A stretch of 13,368 nt of DNA from an uncultured Clostridia bacterium (GTDB taxonomy: Bacteria; Bacillota; Clostridia; UBA1381), in NCBI GenBank assembly GCA_944391255.1, contig CALXSW010000112.1, positions 1 through 13,368 of the forward strand, given 5' to 3'. The translations under genes were made by a program, and so were the position numbers. The notes under the pieces were generated by a model. It was not told the origin of the DNA, searched no databases, and saw only the letters and a list, made by a program, of their open reading frames with translations. Below are positions 1 through 7,225 of this stretch, in pieces (positions within the stretch are counted from its first letter, which is position 1; each line of letters starts with the position of its first letter).

Positions 1-423
1 CTCAATGCTGCCGTCAGAATTATCCCAATGATCAAGCATACGCAGAGGATTTGACGGGATAATGCTTTCACTGTAATTTTCCCCTATATCTCCGCAGACC
101 GCGCGGCGTATTAAAGCAAACGCGCCATACAGCAATCCGGCTCCTGAGCCTGAGCTGATACTGATACTTTTATTTTTGCACTCAATATCATATTGTTCAT
201 CTTTCAGTTTTTTATCTATAACAAGGCTTATGCCTTCATTCTGTTCTGAATTATCAGAGTCTATGATCTGAGCGTCTATTCCGTAAAGCTCTTTTGCCGC
301 TCTTGCTATCTCCTTTGACGCCGCAAGAGCCGTATCTTCACATGACGATATATATATTTTTTTAAACCGATCGTCTGTTATATCTAATTTTCTATAATCA
401 AGCCATAAATTTGTAAAACTCAT
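1..423 (-). CDS. aguA: Alpha-glucuronidase, GH67, N-terminal part (runs off the left edge)
   Basis: GH67 enzymes remove 4-O-methyl-glucuronic acid from the ends of xylo-oligosaccharides. I translated 141 codons from the ATG at 423-421 to the window edge with no stop. The protein starts MSFTNLWLDYRKL and reaches LRMLDHWDNSDGSIE, which matches the hallmark HWDN-DGSIERGYAG block at the start of the GH67 catalytic barrel. The preceding ~120 residues fit the family's alpha/beta N-terminal domain. Full-length enzymes are about 650-700 residues, so roughly four fifths is missing. There is no signal peptide, which suggests a cytoplasmic enzyme acting on imported oligosaccharides. An AGAGAGGTG ribosome binding site lies about 8 bases before the start. 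It has its own promoter and lies downstream of the metF terminator, so it is not simply part of the metF transcript. The catalytic residues lie outside the window, so activity cannot be judged. Confidence 0.92.
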   Translation of the reverse strand, partial: MSFTNLWLDYRKLDITDDRFKKIYISSCEDTALAASKEIARAAKELYGIDAQIIDSDNSEQNEGISLVIDKKLKDEQYDIECKNKSISISSGSGAGLLYGAFALIRRAVCGDIGENYSESIIPSNPLRMLDHWDNSDGSIE

Positions 424-459
424 ATGGTCGCACCTCTCTTTTTATAATTTTCCAATATA

Positions 460-468
460 ATTATACCA
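460..468 (-). promoter_or_regulatory. Extended -10 promoter for aguA
   Basis: On the minus strand the sequence reads TGGTATAAT, a full extended -10 element (TG, one base, TATAAT), 37 bases before the aguA start. The -35 at 17-base spacing (483-488, TTTCGT) is poor, which is usual for extended -10 promoters. It lies downstream of the metF terminator. No operator is obvious. Confidence 0.65.
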
Positions 469-512
469 CATCTCACAATATAACGAAATTAATAAATTAA
501 GGCAAAAACACT

Positions 513-553
513 AAAAAACGAGGCGGCTGCAAAACGAGTTTGCAGCTGCCTCG
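513..553 (-). terminator. Rho-independent terminator of metF
   Basis: A 15-base-pair stem (539-553 with 519-533, a single G-T type mismatch) encloses a 5-base loop. On the minus strand it is followed directly by six T residues (518-513). It sits 41 bases after the metF stop and upstream of the aguA promoter, separating the two transcripts. Confidence 0.92.
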
Positions 554-593
554 TGATAGTTCTAAACGGGCGAAACGCCTCACTATTATGTAT

Positions 594-1457
594 TTATGAA
601 TTTATAATATTATTTACAGCCTCGTATATCTTTCTTGCGACGTATGTGTTATTCATCGTATAGAGATGTATCCCGTCCACTCCGTTTGTAACGAGATCAA
701 CGATCTGATCTATCGCATACGCTATTCCGGCGTCGCGCAGCGCTTCCTTATTATGCTCATACCTGTTTATCATTCTCATGAATTTTTTAGGCAGCTCCAC
801 ACCGCACATGCTCACCATTTTTTCTATCTGCACCTTATTCGTTATCGGCATTATCCCAGCCTCTATAGGCACATTTATACCTACTATATCCGCGCGCTCA
901 AGAAACGAATAAAAATGTCCATTATCAAAAAACAGCTGCGAAATAAGATGGCTTACTCCGCTGTCCACCTTTTTCTTCAGATTTCTGATATCTGTTACAA
1001 GATTTTTGTTTTCTATATGTCCCTCCGGGTAGCACGCCGCAATAATATTGAAATCATACCTTGAATGTATAAACTCTATAAGATCACTCGCATAATTGAA
1101 TCTGCCTCCATGCACCTTGTTCTCTGAAATATCGCCGCGCAAAGCGAGTATATTCTCCACGCCGTTTTCTTTCAGGCTGTCAAGTATCATAACCGCCTGC
1201 TCCTCATTCATACTGATGCACGGCATATGCGCGATGCTTTCCACTCCGTATTTTTTCTTTATATCCGACGCTATCTGTATCGTCTTTGCGCCGTTATTTT
1301 TTCCACCTGCATCATATGTCACGCTTATGAAATCAGGCTTCAGTCCCGTAAGACCATCAAGCGTTTTGTATATAACGCTTTCATCCATTGTCGGTTTTGG
1401 CGGAAATATTTCAAACGACAAAACCCTTTTCTCTTTAAATATATCAGCAGTTTTCAT
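594..1457 (-). CDS. metF: 5,10-methylenetetrahydrofolate reductase
   Basis: MetF is a cytoplasmic FAD enzyme that reduces methylene-tetrahydrofolate to 5-methyl-tetrahydrofolate, the methyl donor for methionine synthesis and, in some anaerobes, part of one-carbon metabolism. The 287-residue protein has the single-domain bacterial length and lacks the eukaryotic regulatory domain. Family motifs are present: SFEIFPPK at residues 14-21 with the expected catalytic Glu16, LRGD at 106-109 in the flavin/folate region, Q174-LFFDN at 174-179, and GIMPI near 201-205. The start is supported by an AGGAG at 1464-1468. It is a single-gene transcript with its own promoter and terminator, set between a sugar operon and aguA with no methionine gene beside it. 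The leader is only about 45 bases, too short for a SAM riboswitch or a T-box. Confidence 0.97.
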   Translation of the reverse strand: MKTADIFKEKRVLSFEIFPPKPTMDESVIYKTLDGLTGLKPDFISVTYDAGGKNNGAKTIQIASDIKKKYGVESIAHMPCISMNEEQAVMILDSLKENGVENILALRGDISENKVHGGRFNYASDLIEFIHSRYDFNIIAACYPEGHIENKNLVTDIRNLKKKVDSGVSHLISQLFFDNGHFYSFLERADIVGINVPIEAGIMPITNKVQIEKMVSMCGVELPKKFMRMINRYEHNKEALRDAGIAYAIDQIVDLVTNGVDGIHLYTMNNTYVARKIYEAVNNIINS

Positions 1458-1509
1458 TTTATACTCCTATTATTAAAAGACGCTGTGTTTTTATTGGCTA
1501 ATTATATGC

Positions 1510-1538
1510 ATTATACCATATTTGCTATACAAAATCAA
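1510..1538 (-). promoter_or_regulatory. Sigma-A promoter for metF
   Basis: On the minus strand there is a -35 TTGATT (1538-1533), a 17-base spacer and a -10 TATAAT (1515-1510) preceded by TG one base upstream, so it is also an extended -10. It lies 53 bases upstream of the metF ATG and downstream of the operon terminator, so metF is transcribed independently. Confidence 0.85.
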
Positions 1539-1570
1539 TCGTTTAACAATATTTTCCTATTTTTACATAT

Positions 1571-1611
1571 AAAAAAACCGGAGCATTAAGCAGAATTCTG
1601 CGCTCCGGTTT
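1571..1611 (-). terminator. Rho-independent terminator of the maltose operon
   Basis: The minus strand has a 10-base-pair outer stem (1611-1602 with 1584-1575, AAACCGGAGC/GCTCCGGTTT) around an inner palindrome GCAGAATTCTGC (1601-1590), then a run of T residues (to 1571). It lies 23 bases after the glgP stop. This marks the end of the five-gene operon. Confidence 0.93.
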
Positions 1612-1634
1612 ATAGGGATATTATTGGCTTTAAA

Positions 1635-3902
1635 TTATTTTGATTTTTCAAGATGCCATATGTCTTTGTTATATTCCTCTATAGTTCTGTCTGACGAGAA
1701 ATATCCAGCCTTTGCCATATTCACAAGCATTTTTTCTGACCAGCTCTTTCTGTCAGCGTAATCCTCAATCATTTTGTTCTTTGTTTTTACATATTCTTCA
1801 AAATCAAGGAGAGTCATAAACCAGTCCTTTTTCGTAAGCTCATTATGAATTCTGATAAGAGCGTCTTTGTTCCCGATGGACATCAGCTGCTCTCCGGTTA
1901 TAAAGTCAACGCATTTTCGTATCAGCTCATTCTCATTATATAATGCTCCCGGATTATAATCACCACGCGCATATCTCTCTATCACCTCACCGCTTGATTT
2001 TCCAAATATATAAATATTACTATCTCCGACAAGCTTCGCAATTTCAACATTCGCACCGTCCATCGTTCCGAGAGTTACCGCTCCGTTGAGCATAAGCTTC
2101 ATATTTCCCGTTCCGCTCGCTTCCTTTGAGGCGAGTGATATCTGTTCCGATATGTCACATGCCGGAATCAATTTTTCTGCCGCGCTGACATTATAATTTT
2201 CTATCATCACCACTCTCATATACGGCGATACGTCTTTATCATTATTTATAATTTTCTGCAGCAGGAGTATCAGGTGTATTATATCCTTAGCCATCACATA
2301 CGCAGGCGCAGCCTTAGCGCCAAAAATGAACGTTATCGGAGTTTCGGGCCTTTTCCCCGATTTTATCTCAAGATATTTATATATAATGTACAGGGCGTTC
2401 ATCTGCTGCCTCTTATATTCATGCAGACGTTTTATCTGTATATCAAAAATGCTGTTTTCATCTACCTCGACGCCTGTATTAGCCATAATAAAATCCCGGC
2501 ATACTTTTTTCGCGTCCGATTTTATTTCGATGAGCTTCTTCTTGAACTGCTCATCGCTGCGGAATTCGAGCAGCTTTTCAAGCTCCGCGGCATCCTTTTT
2601 ATACCCATCGCCTATCATAGATGTGAAAAGAGACGCGAGCGGTCTGTTGCAGTGCAGCAGCCATCTTCTGAAAGTTATTCCGTTTGTCTTATTATTAAAT
2701 TTTTCGGGATATATGTCGTAAAACGGCTTAAGCTCACTGTTTTTTAGAATTTCTGTATGGAGCGACGCAACGCCGTTTACCGAAAATCCGTAATGTATAT
2801 CCATATGGGCCATATGCACAACATCATTGCTGTCTATTATTGAAATAGCTTCTGAAGGATACTTCGCCTTTATGCGCGCGTCCAGCTTTCGTATAACGGG
2901 CACGAGCTGAGGCACCGCTTCCTCAAGATAGCTGATATTCCATTTCTCCAACGCTTCCGCCAGTATCGTATGATTCGTGTATGCGCACGTCCTTGATACA
3001 ATGCCGCATGCCTCCTCAAACTCTATGCCTTTTTCTGTGAGAAGTCTTATCAGCTCCGGTATTATCATGCTTGGATGCGTGTCATTTATCTGTATCACCG
3101 CATAATCAGGGAGATCATGAAGCGAGCATCCCCTGCTCTCCGCCTCATTAAGTATGAGCTGAGCAGCGCTGCTTACCATAAAATACTGCTGATATATACG
3201 GAGCTTGCGTCCGTTCTCGTCACTGTCATCAGGATAAAGAAAAAGTGTCATATTATGGATAAGATCCTTTTTATCAAAGCCTATGCCGCCGGTTACTATG
3301 CTTTCATCTACAGGAGCCGCGTCAAACAGCCTTAGTCTGATAGACCTTCCGCCGTATCCCGCCACATATATATCATACAGATCTGATCTGATCGAAAAGC
3401 CGTTAAAATCCACATTATATGATATGTCTGTTTTTTCAAGCCAGCTCATCTCTGTTATCCACGGATCAGGCTGCTCGCTCTGCATATCATTCTCAAACCT
3501 CTGTCTAAAAAGGCCTAAATGATAGTTCAGACCTATTCCCTCTCCCGGAAGTCCCAGAGTCGCTATAGAATCAAGGAAGCACGCCGCAAGACGTCCAAGT
3601 CCTCCGTTTCCCAATGAGGGCTCATGCTCCGCTTCCTCTATCCTTGACAGCTCTTTTCCGTTCTCCTTCAGGTATCGTGCTGTCTCGTCATATATCCCAA
3701 GATCTATCAGGTTGTTTGACAGCAGTTTTCCTATAAGAAACTCAGCTGAAATATAATAGAGCTTCTTTTTGCCGTCATTGCAGCCTCTTTCATGCAGCAG
3801 CTGCTTCGTAAAAACAAGCAAAGCCGCATAAAGCTCCTCATCAGTACACTCCGAACATTCCTTCCCATACATCTGGCTGATAATTATTTTCAATCCATCC
3901 AT
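1635..3902 (-). CDS. glgP: Glycogen / maltodextrin phosphorylase, GT35
   Basis: This cytoplasmic enzyme removes glucose units from alpha-1,4-glucans with phosphate, giving glucose 1-phosphate. The 755-residue protein has the pyridoxal-phosphate signature EASGTGNMKLMLNGA with the PLP lysine at Lys602. It also has EPSLGNGGLGRLAACFLDS at 94-112, TNHTILAEALEKW at 309-321 and KRLHEYKRQ at 491-499, which are family hallmarks. It is slightly shorter than the ~800-residue E. coli or animal enzymes; the N-terminal end begins close to the conserved core, leaving no room for the animal phosphorylation and AMP-site extension. It is the last gene of the operon, 14 bases after glk, and its Shine-Dalgarno overlaps the glk stop codon. 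In this setting it should consume maltodextrins built by MalQ. Whether glycogen or maltodextrin is preferred cannot be told from sequence. No phosphoglucomutase gene is present in the window. Confidence 0.97.
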   Translation of the reverse strand: MDGLKIIISQMYGKECSECTDEELYAALLVFTKQLLHERGCNDGKKKLYYISAEFLIGKLLSNNLIDLGIYDETARYLKENGKELSRIEEAEHEPSLGNGGLGRLAACFLDSIATLGLPGEGIGLNYHLGLFRQRFENDMQSEQPDPWITEMSWLEKTDISYNVDFNGFSIRSDLYDIYVAGYGGRSIRLRLFDAAPVDESIVTGGIGFDKKDLIHNMTLFLYPDDSDENGRKLRIYQQYFMVSSAAQLILNEAESRGCSLHDLPDYAVIQINDTHPSMIIPELIRLLTEKGIEFEEACGIVSRTCAYTNHTILAEALEKWNISYLEEAVPQLVPVIRKLDARIKAKYPSEAISIIDSNDVVHMAHMDIHYGFSVNGVASLHTEILKNSELKPFYDIYPEKFNNKTNGITFRRWLLHCNRPLASLFTSMIGDGYKKDAAELEKLLEFRSDEQFKKKLIEIKSDAKKVCRDFIMANTGVEVDENSIFDIQIKRLHEYKRQQMNALYIIYKYLEIKSGKRPETPITFIFGAKAAPAYVMAKDIIHLILLLQKIINNDKDVSPYMRVVMIENYNVSAAEKLIPACDISEQISLASKEASGTGNMKLMLNGAVTLGTMDGANVEIAKLVGDSNIYIFGKSSGEVIERYARGDYNPGALYNENELIRKCVDFITGEQLMSIGNKDALIRIHNELTKKDWFMTLLDFEEYVKTKNKMIEDYADRKSWSEKMLVNMAKAGYFSSDRTIEEYNKDIWHLEKSK

Positions 3903-3911
3903 TATACTGTG

Positions 3912-3919
3912 CCTCCTTA
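3912..3919 (-). promoter_or_regulatory. Ribosome binding site of glgP overlapping the glk stop
   Basis: The minus strand reads TAAGGAGG, in which TAA is the glk stop codon and AAGGAGG is a near-ideal Shine-Dalgarno sequence for glgP 9 bases before its ATG. Ribosomes finishing glk uncover or hand over to the glgP start, so the two are probably translationally coupled. Confidence 0.85.
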
Positions 3920-4882
3920 TACAACACTATTTCTGAAGCCTGAAGCGCATGACAGCGCCGCGCCTATTATTCCGGCGTCATTAGCCAGCGACGCCGTTTC
4001 AATCCTTGTTTTCGACATATATCTGTTAAATTCATTTTTATGGACGTATTCTCTTACAGGATCGAGAAGACGTTTTCCTTCTTTGCTTATTCCTCCGCCT
4101 ATAACGAGCAGCTCCGGCTCAAATATGTTGATGATTCCGGTGATGCCGTCCGCGACATATTCTATATACCTGTCAACAACTGCCTGCGCCGCCTTATCAC
4201 CCATGCCTGCCGCTTCAAAAGCCACTCTGCCGTTCACCTCACCGTATTTTTCCGCTATCTCACTCATGCGGCTGGAAGGATTAGCTTTCATTGCGGATAC
4301 AGTCTGATTTATCAGAGCGGTAACTGACCCGTACCGCTCCCAGCAGCCGCGCTTTCCGCATGTGCATTTTTCTCCATTGTGAACAAGCGTCATATGCCCT
4401 GCCTCTATACCGACGCCGTTAAAGCCTCTGTATATTTTCCCATCGAGCACCGCTCCTCCGCCTATTCCAGTTCCAAGCGTTATAAAAATATAGCTTTTCG
4501 CTCCATTGCCATTTACATAATATTCGCCCAAAGCCGCGGCATTCGCATCATTTTCAAGATTTACTCTTATTCCAAGCCTGCTTTCGATATATTCCGCGGC
4601 ACGCACCTTCCGCATTGGTATATTTACACAATATGTAATTATACCATTTTCATTATCTACAGTTCCGGGACATCCTACTCCTATACCTGAAATATCGGTC
4701 TTTTCCACGTCTGATCTGTTCACAAGCTCCTCAGCCAGTTTTACTATCGATTCCATTATTTCATCCGATGAACAATCATGTGGAGTCGGAACACTGTCAG
4801 ACAGTATAATCCGCCCCGTTTCATCAACGATCCCTCCGGCTATATTTGTGCCTCCTAAATCAATACCTATATAACAACTCAT
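3917..4882 (-). CDS. glk: ROK-family glucokinase
   Basis: It should phosphorylate free glucose with ATP to glucose 6-phosphate. The 321-residue protein has the ROK length and motifs: the phosphate-binding IGIDLGGTN at residues 5-13, the catalytic Asp in LENDANAAALGE (Asp112), EAGHM at 160-164, and the zinc-binding CTCGKRGCWE at 173-182. An upstream in-frame ATG at 4969 would add 29 residues (MASKEIGAFSG...), but that stretch is the 3' end of malQ read in another frame. The ATG at 4882 is preceded by GAGGGG and puts IGIDLGGT at the usual position, so I chose it. It starts 2 bases after the malQ stop. The expected substrate is the glucose released by MalQ. ROK kinases also act on N-acetylmannosamine, fructose or allose, but the operon favours glucose. 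There is no DNA-binding domain, so it is a kinase and not a ROK repressor. Confidence 0.93.
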   Translation of the reverse strand: MSCYIGIDLGGTNIAGGIVDETGRIILSDSVPTPHDCSSDEIMESIVKLAEELVNRSDVEKTDISGIGVGCPGTVDNENGIITYCVNIPMRKVRAAEYIESRLGIRVNLENDANAAALGEYYVNGNGAKSYIFITLGTGIGGGAVLDGKIYRGFNGVGIEAGHMTLVHNGEKCTCGKRGCWERYGSVTALINQTVSAMKANPSSRMSEIAEKYGEVNGRVAFEAAGMGDKAAQAVVDRYIEYVADGITGIINIFEPELLVIGGGISKEGKRLLDPVREYVHKNEFNRYMSKTRIETASLANDAGIIGAALSCASGFRNSVV

Positions 4883-4884
4883 AA

Positions 4885-6378
4885 TTATTCCCCTCTTCCG
4901 TAGCGATCTGTCATATCTTTTATCATCATCATCAGCCCCGCTGAAAGCTCCGATTTCCTTACTCGCCATCTCCAGTTTGTTCCCACGGTCGACGGCTTAT
5001 TTATTCTCGCGCGGTCGTCAAGCCCAAGATAATCCTGCAGCGGTATAATGCATTTCTCAGCCGCGCTCATCATGACAAGACTTATAAACGGCAGATTCAG
5101 TTTGTCAGCCGGAGTATATTGGTTGCAAAGATATTCTCTCGCAAGTTTTTTTTCCTTATCTGTTATTGTGTCAAACCATGAGATAAGTGTCTGGTTGTCA
5201 TGTGTTCCGGTATAAGCTACACAATTTGAACTGTAATTATGAGGGTAATATTCGCTTCTGCAGCCTGTATCACGCTCATCAAACGCAAACTCAAGCACCT
5301 TCATATTCGGGAATCCCGTTTTTCTGACAAGCTCTCTCACTGAATCGGTCATATATCCCAAATCCTCTGCTATTACCTCTTTTTCGCCCAGTTCCTTTCT
5401 TACCGCGTCAAACAGATCTATTCCCGGCCCTTTTTCCCAATGACCGCCGGCTGCCGTTCTGCTTCCATACGGAATAGAATAATATTCATCAAAACCGCGG
5501 AAATGATCTATCCTGACTATATCATACAGCCTGAAACAATATCTGAGACGATTTATCCACCAGCTATATCCCGTGCTCCTATGCCTTTCCCAATCATAAA
5601 GCGGATTCCCCCATAGCTGTCCGTCAGCAGAAAATCCATCGGGCGGACATCCGGCGACTGCCACAGGGACATTATTATCGTCGAGCTGAAACAGCTCCGG
5701 ATTCGTCCATACATCGGCGCTGTCCATAGAAACATAGATCGGTATATCACCGATTATTTTGATATCCCTGTCATTCGCATACTGCTTAAGCCTGTTCCAT
5801 TGATCATAAAACAAGTATTGAATGTATTTATGGAATCCTATATCATTGCGCAGCTCTTCCGCATATCCTTCTGCGGCGCCGTTTTTTCTCAGTCTTATAT
5901 CATCCGGCCATTCAGTCCACGGCTTTCCCCCGAACTTATCCTTTAACGCCATAAACAGCGCGTAATCATCAAGCCACCACGCATTCTTATCTGTAAATCC
6001 GATAAAAGCACTATCGCTCTCTGCTCCGCTTCTGCCGTATGCTTTTCTTAAAAGAGGATATCTGTTCTGATACAATCCGCTGTAATCTATATCGTCTTCA
6101 CTTTCACCCGCGGCTGCATCTGCGCATTCAGATTCTGTCAGCATCCCTTTTCTGATAAGCTCATCAAGACATATCATATAAGGATTCCCTGCAAATGTCG
6201 AAAACGACTGATACGGAGAGTCTCCGTATCCCGTAGGTCCCAGCGGAAGTATCTGCCAGAAGCTCTGATCACACAGCGCGAGCATATCAATAAATTCATA
6301 TGCTTCTTTTGAAAAACAGCCTATGCCGTATTCTGAAGGCAGACTTATGATCGGCAGCAATATACCCGCTCTTCTCAT
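4885..6378 (-). CDS. malQ: 4-alpha-glucanotransferase (amylomaltase), GH77
   Basis: MalQ moves alpha-1,4-glucan segments between maltodextrins, turning maltose into glucose and longer chains. The 497-residue protein has the typical length for the short bacterial form and begins MRRAGILLPI, like most Firmicute MalQ. The three catalytic acids are visible: the nucleophile Asp291 in RIDHFRGF, the acid/base Glu338 in IAEDLG and the stabiliser Asp394 in THDNQT. The C-terminal GTNWRWR block is also present. An in-frame TTG at 6381 directly precedes the ATG and has slightly better spacing to the GGGAG ribosome binding site, so the start could be one codon earlier. The gene lies 6 bases after the mapP stop and 2 bases before glk. 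It supplies glucose to Glk and chains to GlgP. Confidence 0.97.
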   Translation of the reverse strand: MRRAGILLPIISLPSEYGIGCFSKEAYEFIDMLALCDQSFWQILPLGPTGYGDSPYQSFSTFAGNPYMICLDELIRKGMLTESECADAAAGESEDDIDYSGLYQNRYPLLRKAYGRSGAESDSAFIGFTDKNAWWLDDYALFMALKDKFGGKPWTEWPDDIRLRKNGAAEGYAEELRNDIGFHKYIQYLFYDQWNRLKQYANDRDIKIIGDIPIYVSMDSADVWTNPELFQLDDNNVPVAVAGCPPDGFSADGQLWGNPLYDWERHRSTGYSWWINRLRYCFRLYDIVRIDHFRGFDEYYSIPYGSRTAAGGHWEKGPGIDLFDAVRKELGEKEVIAEDLGYMTDSVRELVRKTGFPNMKVLEFAFDERDTGCRSEYYPHNYSSNCVAYTGTHDNQTLISWFDTITDKEKKLAREYLCNQYTPADKLNLPFISLVMMSAAEKCIIPLQDYLGLDDRARINKPSTVGTNWRWRVRKSELSAGLMMMIKDMTDRYGRGE

Positions 6379-6384
6379 CAACGC

Positions 6385-7212
6385 TCACTCTCCCTTTTCC
6401 TCTGTTTCTATTATAACGCCATAGTGATCCGAAACGACCGGTTTATTTTCTCCATTGAATATCACAGATGACTGCGCGACTGCACCCGGCGCGTTTTTCC
6501 AGATATAATCTATTCTCATTTTTCCATTTTCATGATCCCGCCAGCCGTCTATCTGCTTTTCTACTGTAAAACCACGGTCTTTGTTTTTTGCCAGATCATG
6601 CGTGTCATACCAGCCCGACGCCCTCATAAGATCATAGCCTTCGCCGCGAACGTCATCACGGCAGTTAAAATCTCCCATCAGCCATACCTTCGGAACTTTT
6701 CCCAGCGCCCCGTTTATCCTTTTCCACTGTTTGGAAAACGGCTCCTCTTCATCATTCCACCAGCCCATATGAACACTGTAAAACCACTCGCCGTTCGTTT
6801 TTATCCCCGGCATTTTCCTTGTTTTCCAATTTTCATAATCGTCTACTCCGCTGGCCGTTATGACATCTGTTTCCTCAATCGGGGATCTGCTCAGCAAGGC
6901 GGAGCCTTCATCATATTTGCCGTATCCGGTTTTTATCGGCAGCCATACCCAGTTATATCTCAATCCGTTTATACCAAGCAGGCGCGCCACATTTGCGGCA
7001 TGATTATCACTTTTTATCGGTATTTTCTTTTGTATGAGCACCATTCCGTCAAGCTCGTCAGGCTGAAGCGCTCTTTGATCCTTCGTTTGATTTACCTCCT
7101 GAAGCGCTATAACATCCGGTTTTTCCTCAATTACCGCTTCAATAAAATCATTTAAATGCTTCTGATAATTATCACCTTCAAGGCTGTGTGTATTTAACGT
7201 AAGCAATTTCAT
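6385..7212 (-). CDS. mapP: Endonuclease/exonuclease/phosphatase-fold hydrolase, probable maltose 6'-phosphate phosphatase
   Basis: The 275-residue protein covers one complete EEP domain and little else. Seen motifs are LTLNTHSLEG with Asn7, IALQEV with the metal-binding Glu39, the active-site His148 in SVHMGWW, GDFNCRDD with Asp181 and Asn183, RIDYI with Asp235, and SDHYGV with Asp262-His263. The fold is thus catalytically intact and metal-dependent. There is no signal peptide, so it is cytoplasmic. The family includes nucleases and sugar- or lipid-phosphate phosphatases and does not fix the substrate. The position does: it directly follows a maltose-type PTS permease gene, as mapP follows malT in Enterococcus faecalis, where the product dephosphorylates maltose 6'-phosphate. 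The assignment is therefore inference from synteny and family. An upstream ATG at 7239 would add 9 residues overlapping malT; the ATG at 7212 has AGAGGTG 6 bases before it and is preferred. Confidence 0.8.
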   Translation of the reverse strand: MKLLTLNTHSLEGDNYQKHLNDFIEAVIEEKPDVIALQEVNQTKDQRALQPDELDGMVLIQKKIPIKSDNHAANVARLLGINGLRYNWVWLPIKTGYGKYDEGSALLSRSPIEETDVITASGVDDYENWKTRKMPGIKTNGEWFYSVHMGWWNDEEEPFSKQWKRINGALGKVPKVWLMGDFNCRDDVRGEGYDLMRASGWYDTHDLAKNKDRGFTVEKQIDGWRDHENGKMRIDYIWKNAPGAVAQSSVIFNGENKPVVSDHYGVIIETEEKGE

Positions 7213-7218
7213 AAAAAA

Positions 7219-7225
7219 CACCTCT
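7219..7225 (-). promoter_or_regulatory. Ribosome binding site deciding the mapP start
   Basis: AGAGGTG lies 6 bases upstream of the ATG at 7212 and fits entirely in the 13-base gap after the malT stop. It is downstream of the alternative ATG at 7239, which therefore has no support. Confidence 0.8.

Noticed and set aside
569..579. GGCG-AAA-CGCC mini hairpin after metF
   Set aside because: It has four base pairs, no T-run, and lies next to a far better terminator at 513-553.
666..1064. Plus-strand open frames across metF and similar ones across glgP, malQ and mapP
   Set aside because: They mirror highly conserved genes on the other strand, have no ribosome binding site and encode unfamiliar Tyr/His/Phe-rich proteins.
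1458..1570. SAM riboswitch or T-box upstream of metF
   Set aside because: The leader from the predicted transcription start is about 45 bases and shows no aptamer-like stems or T-box sequence.
4883..4969. Longer glk reading frame with 29 extra N-terminal residues
   Set aside because: The extension overlaps malQ in another frame, and the ROK phosphate-binding motif belongs within the first 15 residues, as it is with the ATG at 4882.
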